A DNA stretch of 64,000 nucleotides. It comes from an uncultured bacterium (GTDB lineage Bacteria > Cyanobacteriota > Vampirovibrionia > Gastranaerophilales > Gastranaerophilaceae). The stretch's first letter is position 1. Each line of letters starts with the position of its first letter. The notes beneath the pieces are model-generated. The model was not told the origin of the DNA. It saw nothing but the letters and a program-made list of their open reading frames with translations, and made no database searches. Both the position numbers and the translations under genes were made by a program. Positions 1 to 9,037 of the stretch are shown piece by piece. The stretch is from the NCBI GenBank assembly GCA_949292175.1, contig CASEYJ010000017.1, positions 286,522 to 350,521 on the forward strand, given 5' to 3'.

Positions 1-37
1 CCTTGTAAAGAAACTTATAAAAAGTTCACATTAAAGG

Positions 38-66
38 ATGACAAAAGTCGATAAAAATCATACAAT
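38..66 (+). promoter_or_regulatory. Promoter of the Skp/OmpH-like gene
   Basis: ATGACA at 38-43 and TACAAT at 61-66 are separated by 17 bases and each differs from the sigma70 consensus at one position. The predicted start of transcription is near 73. Confidence 0.55.
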
Positions 67-78
67 AATATTAGGAGT

Positions 79-99
79 ACTTTGAGTAAAACTCGAAGT
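79..99 (+). other. 5'-leader stem-loop before the Skp/OmpH-like gene
   Basis: ACTTTGAGT (79-87) and ACTCGAAGT (91-99) form a 9-bp stem with one G-U pair and an AAA loop. It starts a few bases after the predicted transcript start and ends 17 bases before the ATG, just ahead of the Shine-Dalgarno AAAGGAGAGG. A 5'-end stabilising hairpin is one explanation. Confidence 0.4.
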
Positions 100-116
100 T
101 TATAAAGGAGAGGAAA

Positions 117-584
117 ATGAATAACAAAATTAAGTATTTGGCAATCGGACTCGCTGCGTTTGCAATTGGAATGGGCGTAAACAACTTTGCAATGTCTGAT
201 GTACCATCAAATTTCAGAGTTGCAGTAGTTGATGTACCACAAGTAGTTGCGGCTTCTGCGCAAGTACAAGCTTTAAAGAAAGAACAACAAGTTAAAGCTG
301 AAGAACTTATTAAATATATCGAAAAAGCTCGCAAAGATGTAGCAGCAACAACTGACGAAAAGAAGAAAAAGGCTCTTGAAGACAAATACAATAAAGAATT
401 AATTACAAAAAGAAACAACATTGAAAAAGATTACACAACAAAGTTGCAAAACATTGATAAGAGCATATCAAACACAATTACTGAAAAAGCAAAAGCTAGT
501 AATTACAATATTGTCCTAACAAAAGGGGTCGTATTGTACGGTGGAGATGACATAACTGCAGAATTAATAAAAGCAGTAAAGTAA
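117..584 (+). CDS. Skp/OmpH-like periplasmic chaperone
   Basis: Small exported protein of 155 residues. An N-terminal signal peptide covers roughly residues 1-27 (basic MNNKIK start, then a hydrophobic stretch ending near NFAMS). The next block, FRVAVVDVPQVVAAS, matches the N-terminal strand of the Skp/OmpH family. A long charged helical region (residues 50-115, rich in Lys, Glu and Ala) fits the tentacle-like coiled coil, and the C-terminal NYNIVLTKGVVLYGGDDIT matches the closing strands. Family members hold unfolded outer-membrane proteins in the periplasm. A strong Shine-Dalgarno supports the ATG, and a terminator follows directly, so it is probably monocistronic. Confidence 0.85.
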   Translation: MNNKIKYLAIGLAAFAIGMGVNNFAMSDVPSNFRVAVVDVPQVVAASAQVQALKKEQQVKAEELIKYIEKARKDVAATTDEKKKKALEDKYNKELITKRNNIEKDYTTKLQNIDKSISNTITEKAKASNYNIVLTKGVVLYGGDDITAELIKAVK

Positions 585-610
585 TACCAATAGTAGCAAG
601 TTATTTAACA

Positions 611-651
611 AAAAAATAAGAATCGGAAATTTTACCGGTTCTTATTTTTTA
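611..651 (+). terminator. Rho-independent terminator after the Skp/OmpH-like gene
   Basis: A 16-bp stem (611-626 with 635-650, one G-U pair), 8-base loop and T-rich 3' arm. Confidence 0.85.
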
Positions 652-743
652 GTTAACTTTTATCACATTTTAAAATATAAATAAAACATTTAATTTCGTT
701 TTTTGTATAATAAATTTCGTAGACTAGTAAAACCAGAGGTTGT

Positions 744-2024
744 ATGGATAGATTTTTTGGAATTTTTGGGATTATATTTATATTTTTAATAGCTTTTTTG
801 ATGTCAAATAATAAAAAGGCTATTAACTATAAGACAGTTGGGATGGGATTTTTATTACAAATAGTTTTAGCACTATTCATATTCAAATTTCCACTTGGAC
901 GAGCTCTGTTTATGAGTCTGGGGTTATTTGTAACAAAGATTCTTGAATTTGCCAAAGAAGGCGGTTCTTTCGTATTTGGACCATTGATCAATAATGCTCA
1001 TCTTGAAAATGTTTTTGGAATAGGAGCAAACGTTTTTGCACTCCAACTTATATGTTCCTTAATATTCATGATGATTCTGGTAAACATACTATACTATTAC
1101 GGAATAATGCAGCGAATAGTTCCTATTTTTGGTAAAGCTATGAACAAGTTAATGTCTGTTAGTGGAGCTGAATCTCTCTCTAACGTAGCTAGCGCATTTG
1201 TAGGTCAAATTGCTGCTCAAATTATGATACGTCCATATTTGGCAAAATTGACACGATCAGAATTATTAGCTTCAATGGCAGGCAGCATGGCTTGTATATC
1301 CGCAGCCACAATGCCGATATACATTGGAATTGGGATTCCTGCACAATACTTGTTGGCATCATCAATAATGGCAGCTCCCGGAGCTTTGGTTATCTCCAAA
1401 ATCATGTATCCGGAAACCCACGTTCCTGAAACCAGTGAAAACTTTGAAATCACATACAGCAAGAGAAAGAAACCTTACATCAACGTATTTGACGCAATAT
1501 CAGCAGGCGCATCAGAAGGTATGAAAGTTGCCATAAATGTAGTTGCAATGATATTGGCATTAGTTGCACTTGTTGCAATGATTGATTGGTTCTTGGGCGG
1601 ACTAGGCGCCTTTATCGTAAAATACTTACATATTAATTTTGCCTTTTTCGACTTAACACAACTATCACTAAAAATGATTTTAGGTAAAATCTTTGCATTA
1701 TTTGCATTTTTAATGGGAGTTCCATTACATGAAGCAACAACTGTTGGAAGTTTAATGGGAACTAAACTTGTAATAAACGAAATGGTTGCCTATGTCAATT
1801 TAACAAACTTACCAGTCCAATTATCAGCAAAAAGTTATTTAATAACTTGCTTTGCTCTATGTAGCTTCGGTAACTTTGGCTCTATTGCAATCCAACTTGG
1901 CGGTATTGGAGAATTAGCTCCAAACCAACGTAAAAACCTTGCAAGATTAGGTGTAAGAGCATTAATTGCAGGTACACTTACGTGCTACATGTCTGCAGCA
2001 ATCGTTGGAATCTTATTTGATTAA
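744..2024 (+). CDS. nupC: NupC family concentrative nucleoside transporter
   Basis: Integral membrane protein of 426 residues, about the normal length for bacterial concentrative nucleoside transporters, which import nucleosides with Na+ or H+. Visible family features are the N-terminal membrane block, the central SNVASAFVGQ/AAQIMIRPY region, the TMPIYIGIGIPAQYLLASS re-entrant region, and the C-terminal CFALCSFGNFGSIAIQLGGIG segment, all characteristic of the CNT gate domain. A TATAAT box at 706-711 lies upstream and AGAGG precedes the ATG. It faces the convergent queA gene with only about 30 bases between them. Substrate specificity cannot be read from the sequence. Confidence 0.92.
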   Translation: MDRFFGIFGIIFIFLIAFLMSNNKKAINYKTVGMGFLLQIVLALFIFKFPLGRALFMSLGLFVTKILEFAKEGGSFVFGPLINNAHLENVFGIGANVFALQLICSLIFMMILVNILYYYGIMQRIVPIFGKAMNKLMSVSGAESLSNVASAFVGQIAAQIMIRPYLAKLTRSELLASMAGSMACISAATMPIYIGIGIPAQYLLASSIMAAPGALVISKIMYPETHVPETSENFEITYSKRKKPYINVFDAISAGASEGMKVAINVVAMILALVALVAMIDWFLGGLGAFIVKYLHINFAFFDLTQLSLKMILGKIFALFAFLMGVPLHEATTVGSLMGTKLVINEMVAYVNLTNLPVQLSAKSYLITCFALCSFGNFGSIAIQLGGIGELAPNQRKNLARLGVRALIAGTLTCYMSAAIVGILFD

Positions 2025-2056
2025 TGCAACGAAATAATAATAAATACTAACAAAAG

Positions 2057-3109
2057 CTATCTGATAAACATACAATCACCGTATGAAAAGAAACGGTATT
2101 TGTTATCGATAGCTTCTTTGTAAGCTTCAAAAATAAAATCTTTACCGGCTAAAGCACTAACCAACATCAACAGTGTTGATTTTGGCAGGTGAAAGTTAGT
2201 AATCAATTCATCCACGACACCAAACTCATATGGCGGATAAATAAATAATTCAGAATGATCTTTACAAGCTCGAACTTCACCATACTTCTTATAAACTGTT
2301 TCTAATGTCCTAACAGAAGTGGTACCAACAGCGATAATCTTTTTACCGTTTTTCTTGGCTTCATTAATCTTTCTTGCAGCCTCTTCTGTAATTTCAAAAG
2401 TTTCAGAATGCATTTTATGGTCAAGAATATTCTCACATTTAACAGGTCTAAAAGTTCCCATCCCAACGTTCAAAGTAACATAAATAATCTCAACACCTTT
2501 AGCCTGAAGTTTCTCTAAAATTTCTTTTGTAAAATGCAATCCCGCAGTAGGTGCCGCCACAGACCCCTCATCCTTGGCATAAACAGTTTGATAGCGTTCA
2601 AAATCCAATTTTTTCAAATCTTCATCCGCCAGTTTTCTTTCTATATATGGAGGAAGTGGAATATGTCCGTTTCTATGAAGCACATCTAAAACATTGTCTT
2701 CACAAATAAGTTCAACAACCCATTCACCATCGTCTTCCAACTTTTCAAGTACTCTTACGGATAATTCATCACTGATTTTTACAATAGTACCAGCTTTAAC
2801 ACGCTTTGAAGGCTTAATTAAAACCTCCCATTGATGTCCTGAATCTAACAGAGATTTTAAAAGAAAAACTTCTATCTTAGCTCCAGTAGGCTCCTTCACC
2901 CCAAACAAACGAGCAGGGAGCACCTTTGTATTATTCAGCACAAGAACAGAGTCAGAATCAATATAATCTACAATGTCATAAAAATGTTTATGTTCAATAG
3001 AATGCTTGTCTCGTGACAAAACAAGCATCCTAGAATTTTCTCTTTTATCAGCCGGAAGCTGAGCAATCAATTCTTCCGGCAAATCGTAATCATACTCAGA
3101 AAGTAACAT
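2057..3109 (-). CDS. queA: QueA, S-adenosylmethionine:tRNA ribosyltransferase-isomerase
   Basis: 350 residues, full length for QueA, which transfers and isomerises the ribosyl part of SAM onto 7-aminomethyl-7-deazaguanine in tRNA to give epoxyqueuosine. Family motifs include the N-terminal YDLPEELIAQLPADKRENSR, VLNNTKVLPARL, VAAPTAGLHFT and TLNVGMGTFRPV. The start codon overlaps the yidC stop as TAATG, so translation is probably coupled. QueH, encoded at about 22.3 kb, performs the next step, so the organism appears to make queuosine. Confidence 0.97.
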   Translation of the reverse strand: MLLSEYDYDLPEELIAQLPADKRENSRMLVLSRDKHSIEHKHFYDIVDYIDSDSVLVLNNTKVLPARLFGVKEPTGAKIEVFLLKSLLDSGHQWEVLIKPSKRVKAGTIVKISDELSVRVLEKLEDDGEWVVELICEDNVLDVLHRNGHIPLPPYIERKLADEDLKKLDFERYQTVYAKDEGSVAAPTAGLHFTKEILEKLQAKGVEIIYVTLNVGMGTFRPVKCENILDHKMHSETFEITEEAARKINEAKKNGKKIIAVGTTSVRTLETVYKKYGEVRACKDHSELFIYPPYEFGVVDELITNFHLPKSTLLMLVSALAGKDFIFEAYKEAIDNKYRFFSYGDCMFIR

Positions 3110-4200
3110 TATTTATCGTCTTTCGTTACATTTTTAGCATTAGCCAAATCTATATCGCTAACAACAGCACCTTTACGGGCTTCTTCAGCATCCATTTGTT
3201 TATTAACTAAAACAGTCTGGATTACCTGCACAACATTACTTACAATCAAATAAATAAATACACCGGCAGGGATAGGAATCATTATGAAGGTTGCCACAAT
3301 CATTATAGGCATGAAAGTACCCATAGATTTTTGTATAGCTTGCTGAGTAGGATCCATATCCTTCATATTTTTGTTATTAGTAGCCATAATAAGCTTTTGA
3401 GAAAGCAACATTGTTAATGCGAAAATAACAATCAAAAGCAATACATCCCAATGGAAAGCCTTTTGAATAACTACCGTAGGCACAGACGCAACTAGCAATC
3501 CTTCAGCCCTATCAAATGTAATCTGTTCTGTTTCTTTTGTATTTATATCAGTAACAGTAATTTCAGCTTTTGTAATCTTATCCAACTGACTGAATTTTAA
3601 ATCTAAGTGATCAAGGCTCATTTTCAAATCAAGGTTTTCACCAGGCTTAATTTCACCTTGAACTTCAAGCGCACTCTTCGGTTTAGTTATTTTAACGTTA
3701 TCAAGAACTTCTTCACCAATATAAACTCTTGCAGTCTTTCCAGGAACAAAAACATCATATTTAGAAGTTCCCATCTTACCATCATTAGATATACCAGCAC
3801 TAGCTCTCAAAGTAGTATCAAGTCTATTGATAAACAAGAACTTAGAGTTTCCTGCAAGAGAAATAAACTGAGGACTCATAAGAGCGCTATACAATAAAAT
3901 GAATATAGGCATTTGAATTAACAAAGGCAAACATCCACCCATCGGGTTAAACTTATGTTCTTTATAGAATTCCATAAGTTTTTGCTGCATAACCTGAGGG
4001 TTACTCTTATATCTATCTTGAATAGCCTTCAATTTTGGCTGTAGCATTTGCATAGTACGCATATTTCTTTGCTGAGAAACATTTAAAGGCCAAATTGCAG
4101 CACGCATAATCAAAGTCAAAACTACAATTGCCATACCGTAACTACCAACATAAGCAGCCAAAAGTTTTAATATTTGAATAGTTAAACCTACAAAATCCAA
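3109..4200 (-). CDS. yidC: YidC/Oxa1 family membrane protein insertase
   Basis: 363 residues. YidC inserts membrane proteins alone or with SecYEG. The first membrane helix is followed by the conserved MRAAIWPLNVSQQRNMRTMQ cytosolic hairpin, then NPMGGCLPLLIQMPIFILLYSAL. An extracytoplasmic insert of roughly 130 residues (about 115-250) separates this from the C-terminal helices (PIPAGVFIYLIVSNVVQ), so the periplasmic domain lies inside the core, as in cyanobacterial members, and not at the N terminus as in proteobacteria. The start is TTG at 4200, supported by AGAGGA eight bases upstream. It overlaps queA by one base. Confidence 0.95.
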   Translation of the reverse strand: MDFVGLTIQILKLLAAYVGSYGMAIVVLTLIMRAAIWPLNVSQQRNMRTMQMLQPKLKAIQDRYKSNPQVMQQKLMEFYKEHKFNPMGGCLPLLIQMPIFILLYSALMSPQFISLAGNSKFLFINRLDTTLRASAGISNDGKMGTSKYDVFVPGKTARVYIGEEVLDNVKITKPKSALEVQGEIKPGENLDLKMSLDHLDLKFSQLDKITKAEITVTDINTKETEQITFDRAEGLLVASVPTVVIQKAFHWDVLLLIVIFALTMLLSQKLIMATNNKNMKDMDPTQQAIQKSMGTFMPIMIVATFIMIPIPAGVFIYLIVSNVVQVIQTVLVNKQMDAEEARKGAVVSDIDLANAKNVTKDDK

Positions 4201-4279
4201 TTCCCTAATCCTCTTCTAATTAATAACTAACTCTATATAAGGTATTATAAACAAAGCCCCAAGTCAAGAAAAAGAGAAT

Positions 4280-4310
4280 TAAAAAAAGAGACTAGCCTTA
4301 GCTAATCTCT
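4280..4310 (-). terminator. Terminator of tRNA-Pro
   Basis: A 10-bp stem (4287-4296 with 4301-4310, one wobble pair) and CTTA loop; on the minus strand it is followed by a run of T. Confidence 0.75.
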
Positions 4311-4318
4311 TTTCTAAA

Positions 4319-4395
4319 TGGTCGGGATGACACGATTTGAACGTGCGACCCCCTCGTCCCAAGCGAGGTGCGCTACCAAGCTGCGCCACATCCCG
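4319..4395 (-). tRNA. tRNA-Pro(TGG)
   Basis: 77-base cloverleaf read on the minus strand. The CGGGATG acceptor arm pairs with CATCCCG, the anticodon stem CCTCG/CGAGG encloses the loop CTTGGGA with anticodon TGG, and the T arm contains GTTCGAATC. The 3' CCA is encoded (4319-4321). Confidence 0.97.
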
Positions 4396-4455
4396 TTTCG
4401 TCGGTCACAAGAATTATTTTACGTTAAACATTTTTTGAAGTCAAGTATTTTTTTT

Positions 4456-4486
4456 AGAATGGTTGAAGAAAAACTTCAACCATTCT
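4456..4486 (-). other. Perfect 13-bp hairpin downstream of glgA
   Basis: AGAATGGTTGAAG (4456-4468) is repeated inverted at 4474-4486 around an A5 loop, 9 bases past the glgA stop. On the minus strand it is followed by A residues and not T, so it is not a textbook intrinsic terminator; it may still end or stabilise the glgA transcript. Confidence 0.5.
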
Positions 4487-4495
4487 ATTTTAAAC

Positions 4496-7400
4496 TTATA
4501 CTGCAGTAGCTAAAACTTCCGGCTTAAGCACTTTCAAATCTACGAACAACTTAACATACTGTGCCATCGGACCATCTTTAACAAGCCATGAGAAATCGTT
4601 ATTGTAAGACTTATTCATCATTTCAGACAATCTAGTCTTATCGTTAAACACTTCAAACGCTCTACCCATAGCCTGAGCAAAGTTCGCTTTATTTTCACCG
4701 ATTACAGCTTCTTTTGAAGGTTCATCCGGTTTAAATTTAGAGAAGATTGCATCCACACCGTCAGTAAGTCCTGAAGTCAAACCTCCGGTTTCATTTACGA
4801 TAGGTATAGCACCACTCTTAGCTACAATTTCCTTATGAACAAGACCACAAGGTTCAAACCAGCTTGACATAATTGAGAAGTCGGACATCAACTTACAAGC
4901 ATCATATCTTCCCGGTTCAGAGAACAAGTTTGCAAACACAATTCTCTTAGCTGCAGCCTCTCCGCCGAGTTCAGGAGTCTTAGCTACTCTATCTTTTATC
5001 GCCATAATTGCATCAATGAACTTTCTGTCCCCTACACCTTGAGCATAGAATACAGGATAATTTCCATCTGTAATCTTATGAGTTCTCAAGAACTCTTCGA
5101 TAGCTTCTGCAAATATATCAAGACCCTTCTGATCTACAATTCTACCGGCAGTAGACACGATCATTGTGTTTTCATTTACGCCTGTCAAATCTGTCATTTG
5201 CGGCCATTCCAATTTCATTGGATTTGACGGATCTTTAACATCCGCAATAACTTTATCTAAGATAACTTTCTTATTGTGGTTATGCCAATTCAAGATATTT
5301 TCACTGCCATCGTACGCTTTTAATGAATTTGCCGGCAAGTTTAATTGTTTTTCAAGTAAACGTGCACCTTCTTCTGTCAAAACGTTATTAACTTTATCAC
5401 ATCCATTTGTGATACCAACTAGAGTTTTTTGACCTTTAAACTCAGCAGCATGATCTGAAGCATATTTTCTTAATCTGAAGAGTTCAAAGTTTTCTCTTCC
5501 GTAAACACCTTGAGTTGCAATTTCTTCGGTATATCTATCCGATACCGGAATTATTACATCTGAATATGCTGTCGCCATAGTTTGAGGATTAAAACTATTT
5601 CCGTGCATAAAGCTATTCCAGCATTTAGCAGGCAATCCGTAGTCTTTTGCAATTTGTGCAGCTTTTGCTTTTGCAGCCGGTTCATCTAAACCAGCTTTCA
5701 TAGCCGCATCCAAAGCATATTTATATACATCAGGCATGTGAGCATTTTCAACTATCGTTGCAGAATGTTCACCAAATAATACGTTGAATAATTTTTCATT
5801 TGAATGCCATACTGATCCCGCAAGTCTTGCGTTATGCAAGATTGTAACAACCGGAGTATTTCTTAATTTTTCAGCATCTTTTGGAGTTAAGTCACCAACA
5901 ACTTCTCTAGCTTTGGTTAACATACGCATCATTGCACTGATACCACCTGTATGCCAATCGTTACCAATGATTAAATCGGCACCTAAACGTTCATTGGTTT
6001 GTTCCTTGCTCTTTGTTAAGAATTCATAGAAATACTTATCAAAGTATGTGTATCTTTCAGTTTCTCCGGCGTTAATAGTCTTATCGTTATATATGTTCTT
6101 ATTAGCATCTTTGCCATCAAATCTTGGCCCTTTCATATCGAATTTTTCATTCTTGTAGAATACACCATCGAATGAAACTTTTGCTTTTATGTGACCATCA
6201 GCATCAGCGGTCAATTCAATAAATCCTTCATTCCATAGTTTGCCATGCTCTTGGATAAAGTTTTTCTTTAAATCTTCAAGAGGTTTTTGAATGTCTTTTA
6301 TTTGAGCTTCAACGGATGCTTTTTCTTCCTTAGATAAGTTTGCATCCTGCAATCTGCTCAATAGAGGTTGAACTTTCTCTTCAACCTGATTTCTTAAACC
6401 GGCTGTATCGGAGAAGAATTTGCTTTGAGCTTCTCTATACATCGCAATACTGCTATCGTAAGCTTGTAAAGATTCAGGCTGTAAGTATTGTCTTAACAAG
6501 TTATAATCTACTTCTTGTTTTAAACCTTTTGCCATATAGACTTCTACATTTTGCATTGTTCTAGAAGCATCATCATATATAGGAATTTGAGTATCAGCAA
6601 TTTTTTCCAAATTACCAATAACAACAGAATCTTTTGCTCCTGCTTTTGTTCCCTTAGATACCCAATTATATTTACCATTGCCAATAGCTTCTAATGCATA
6701 GAAAGTCTGTTTTCCAGACAATGCATTATGCTCAACTTCACCAAGGAACATAGGCATATCAACAATTAATCTTGCATCTTGTTTTTTATTTATAAATGCA
6801 CCTAAGTTCGCCATGACCTCTTTTGGTACAATTGACATGCCGCCGGTACTTGTAATACCTTTGAACTCTGCGGTAGGAACTCTGATTGTTATTTTATCTT
6901 GAGGAACCATATTTGAACGATCCACCAAACCAAGCATTCTTTGAGCAGCTTCACTTCTCAAAGCAGTTTCGAGTTCACCGGTATATTTACCATAACCATG
7001 AAGAGTTGTTGCCAATTTCATCTTTTGTCCGTTGACAACAACTTCCTTACTCAAGAAATTAAGACTTGAAGCAACAGTATTGCCAACTTTTTCTTCAGCA
7101 AGTGCAGAAACCTCTGTAAGTCTACTTTCAGTACCTTGTACTCTTTTTTCTACATCTTTAATTATTCCATCAAACCACTTGCCAAGACCTTCTCTGTCTT
7201 GAACTTCTTTTTGAATTCTATTTTCAACATTGTTAATAGAGTTTTCAGTCCTTTGAGCAAGATTGTCTAATTTTTCTGAGATATTATCAGCAATCTGACG
7301 TTCCATTTTACTCATAGCTTCAGTCATGTTCTTTGAGCTTCTATTTCTCAACATATTTGCAGAACTAACACCCAAAGATAAAAGGGCTAAACCAGCAGTA

Positions 7401-7711
7401 ACATATCCCAAAGCCTTGACTTCAGTAGGCAACGTTGCAGAAGCTTGTTGATAAACCGGAGCCGGTGTAATGGTCGTTGCAACAGGAAGCTGCTGTACTA
7501 CTTGCGGTTGAACCGTTTGAACAACAGGTTGCATATTTTGATTCTGCACCGGAACCTGTCCCACAACTTGAACCGGAACCTGATTTTGGGTCGCCACAAC
7601 TGGCTGAGGATTATTATTTTGTGGTGCATACATCGGGACACCAAAATTCTTCTTCGCTAATAGAAACTGACTTTCACTCCCAAAAGAAAGTTTGTTGACT
7701 GATAAACTCAT
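4496..7711 (-). CDS. glgA: Giant glycogen/starch synthase (GT5) with long tagged N-terminal extension
   Basis: 1071 residues against about 480 for ordinary GlgA, which extends alpha-1,4-glucan from ADP-glucose. Domains in order: a short tag KLSFGSE (7-13); a Pro/Gln/Val-rich linker (about 25-95); a hydrophobic segment (about 98-118); a coiled-coil region (about 125-210); then a GT5 catalytic core interrupted by large inserts (about 290-590). Core motifs are GNDWHTGG, a C-terminal AGRIVDQKGLD with the conserved Arg and Lys, and SSWFEPCGL with the catalytic Glu. The N-terminal nucleotide-sugar motif KxGG appears as STGG, so the usual Lys is Ser. The hydrophobic segment suggests membrane or granule attachment (inference). 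No glg partner genes are nearby. Confidence 0.85.
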   Translation of the reverse strand: MSLSVNKLSFGSESQFLLAKKNFGVPMYAPQNNNPQPVVATQNQVPVQVVGQVPVQNQNMQPVVQTVQPQVVQQLPVATTITPAPVYQQASATLPTEVKALGYVTAGLALLSLGVSSANMLRNRSSKNMTEAMSKMERQIADNISEKLDNLAQRTENSINNVENRIQKEVQDREGLGKWFDGIIKDVEKRVQGTESRLTEVSALAEEKVGNTVASSLNFLSKEVVVNGQKMKLATTLHGYGKYTGELETALRSEAAQRMLGLVDRSNMVPQDKITIRVPTAEFKGITSTGGMSIVPKEVMANLGAFINKKQDARLIVDMPMFLGEVEHNALSGKQTFYALEAIGNGKYNWVSKGTKAGAKDSVVIGNLEKIADTQIPIYDDASRTMQNVEVYMAKGLKQEVDYNLLRQYLQPESLQAYDSSIAMYREAQSKFFSDTAGLRNQVEEKVQPLLSRLQDANLSKEEKASVEAQIKDIQKPLEDLKKNFIQEHGKLWNEGFIELTADADGHIKAKVSFDGVFYKNEKFDMKGPRFDGKDANKNIYNDKTINAGETERYTYFDKYFYEFLTKSKEQTNERLGADLIIGNDWHTGGISAMMRMLTKAREVVGDLTPKDAEKLRNTPVVTILHNARLAGSVWHSNEKLFNVLFGEHSATIVENAHMPDVYKYALDAAMKAGLDEPAAKAKAAQIAKDYGLPAKCWNSFMHGNSFNPQTMATAYSDVIIPVSDRYTEEIATQGVYGRENFELFRLRKYASDHAAEFKGQKTLVGITNGCDKVNNVLTEEGARLLEKQLNLPANSLKAYDGSENILNWHNHNKKVILDKVIADVKDPSNPMKLEWPQMTDLTGVNENTMIVSTAGRIVDQKGLDIFAEAIEEFLRTHKITDGNYPVFYAQGVGDRKFIDAIMAIKDRVAKTPELGGEAAAKRIVFANLFSEPGRYDACKLMSDFSIMSSWFEPCGLVHKEIVAKSGAIPIVNETGGLTSGLTDGVDAIFSKFKPDEPSKEAVIGENKANFAQAMGRAFEVFNDKTRLSEMMNKSYNNDFSWLVKDGPMAQYVKLFVDLKVLKPEVLATAV

Positions 7712-7883
7712 AGTAATATTTAACTCCTTTGCATGTCAAAACTGATAATAAAACTCCTGTAAATATTTTTTTTTGCTATAACGCAGAGAAACGAAAAAGC
7801 AAATTTTACAATTCGTAATAAACATATTATCACTTAAAATAAAAAATCAAATATATTAAGAATGTAAAATTTAAACAAATGTA

Positions 7884-7912
7884 TTGACATTAAATTTTGT
7901 TCTTGTTACATT
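7884..7912 (+). promoter_or_regulatory. Promoter of tRNA-Lys
   Basis: TTGACA at 7884-7889 is a perfect -35 box, and TACATT at 7907-7912 follows after 17 bases. The predicted start near 7919 gives a leader of about 48 bases before the tRNA. An 8-bp inverted repeat (7911-7918 with 7939-7946) overlaps the -10 box and start site. Confidence 0.65.
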
Positions 7913-7966
7913 TGTTCTCGTGGGCTAGCCGAAAGGATAGAACAAAATAAATAGCTTAAATAGTTT

Positions 7967-8039
7967 GCGCTTGTAGCTCAGCAGGTAGAGCACTCCCCTT
8001 TTAAGGGATAGGTCGCGCGTTCGAATCGCGCCAAGCGCA
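7967..8039 (+). tRNA. tRNA-Lys(TTT)
   Basis: 73-base cloverleaf: acceptor GCGCTTG/CAAGCGC, D arm GCTC/GAGC, anticodon loop CTTTTAA with anticodon TTT, T arm GCGCG/CGCGC around TTCGAAT. The outermost anticodon-stem pair is a C/T mismatch. CCA is not encoded. A T-run follows directly. Confidence 0.95.
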
Positions 8040-8107
8040 ATTTTTTGTGCCCTGATTTTATTAATATTACGTTTACATCCTTATAATACTCAGAATCTTC
8101 AAACATC

Positions 8108-8524
8108 TTATTCAAGGGAAAGATTCAACTTTTCAAGATTTGAGCAGAAATTTTTAACATATCCCTTATTTTTGCTATCTTTTATCTCTAAGTATGGAAT
8201 AAAATCCTTATAAAACTCTCGACTCATAGCAACACTTAACTTATTTTTTGCACCGAAAAAATTATCTTCGCGCATATATTTTGCAAACTTGTAAGAACAA
8301 ATCCACGTTCTCAATGTATAAGACGACACCCCAACCATAAGTGCTAACTCGTCAATAGTAACTCTATGTTCAACCTCCATTACACCACCACAATTTCTAA
8401 TCAAATCTACATCTATACCATATTTACAAACAGCATCTTTACTTTCCAATCCCAAAACAGCATACCTGAAATACCGATCCTCAATATGCTCTAAATCGGA
8501 TAACGGATCAAAAGAAAACAACAT
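8108..8524 (-). CDS. Hypothetical protein with a MerR/excisionase-like HTH
   Basis: 138 residues with no recognised full-length family. Residues about 55-75 (VTIDELALMVGVSSYTLRTW) read as a helix-turn-helix of the MerR/excisionase type, in which the second helix is followed by an Arg-Thr-Trp turn. The rest is charged and helical. The gene begins three bases after the stop of the preceding 66-codon gene and has no clear Shine-Dalgarno, so coupled translation is likely. Its position facing a second regulator across a palindromic control region suggests a role in local regulation. The HTH call is by eye and moderate. Confidence 0.6.
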   Translation of the reverse strand: MLFSFDPLSDLEHIEDRYFRYAVLGLESKDAVCKYGIDVDLIRNCGGVMEVEHRVTIDELALMVGVSSYTLRTWICSYKFAKYMREDNFFGAKNKLSVAMSREFYKDFIPYLEIKDSKNKGYVKNFCSNLEKLNLSLE

Positions 8525-8527
8525 AAG

Positions 8528-8728
8528 CTATATTGCTAATTTTTCATACAATTCATCAACACGTTCAAAAGCTTTAGTCCTGAAAATCGCAAAATCAGCC
8601 AAAATAAAAGAAGGAAGTGCAACTTTACCTTGATTAATTGTATTATAATATCTTATCATTGCTCTACGAATTGCGATTTGTTTAAATTTTGTATCATTTT
8701 GTTTACGTAACTTAAAAAGATTTTTCAT
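8528..8728 (-). CDS. Small basic hypothetical protein
   Basis: 66 residues when started at the ATG at 8728, which has AGGGAG seven bases upstream. The frame is open to a GTG at 8776, but that codon has no ribosome binding site. The protein is rich in Lys, Arg and aromatic residues (MKNLFKLRKQND start; RRAMIRYYNTINQG in the middle). No family is recognised. It forms a two-gene unit with the HTH gene downstream, read from the minus-strand promoter at 9009-9037 through a leader of about 270 bases. Confidence 0.6.
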   Translation of the reverse strand: MKNLFKLRKQNDTKFKQIAIRRAMIRYYNTINQGKVALPSFILADFAIFRTKAFERVDELYEKLAI

Positions 8729-8854
8729 CAACATTCTCCCTTCCCAAACTGGCTTATATATAGTCAAATCAAGCACTTCGCAAGATTTTACATTTTTAAA
8801 CTCCGATAAATATTAAAAATTTATTACTATTGTTGTTAAGTTTTTATTAAAGTT

Positions 8855-8875
8855 GTGTTATTATTTTATTAACAC
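8855..8875. promoter_or_regulatory. Operator-like inverted repeat upstream of the small-protein/HTH unit
   Basis: GTGTTA (8855-8860) and TAACAC (8870-8875) are perfect inverted arms; extending inward, 8 of 9 bases are symmetrical. The surrounding stretch 8777-9008 is very A+T-rich and has no gene of its own. Confidence 0.35.
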
Positions 8876-9008
8876 TTATTTAGGAATAAAAGTTTTAATA
8901 CTAACAATAAGCTGTTAAGATAAAAACAGTCTAAACACAATAATACTATTAGTAATATTATACCTTTCATAATGCTGAACAAAGTGCTATTCAGATTGTC
9001 ATATATAT

Positions 9009-9037
9009 ATTCTAAAAACAAAGAGAGAAATTTGTCA
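9009..9037 (-). promoter_or_regulatory. Minus-strand promoter toward the small-protein/HTH unit
   Basis: On the minus strand a perfect TTGACA (9037-9032) is followed after 17 bases by TAGAAT (9014-9009), one mismatch from TATAAT. The -35 box lies inside the left arm of the palindrome at 9029-9055. Confidence 0.55.

Noticed and set aside
4318..4509. 63-codon ORF on the plus strand
   Set aside because: It is read antisense through tRNA-Pro; this MTRFERATPS-type peptide is a common false prediction.
7911..7946. 8-bp inverted repeat before tRNA-Lys as a riboswitch or leader RNA
   Set aside because: The left arm overlaps the -10 box and lies before the predicted transcript start, so it would not be in the RNA. 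It may be an operator or chance.
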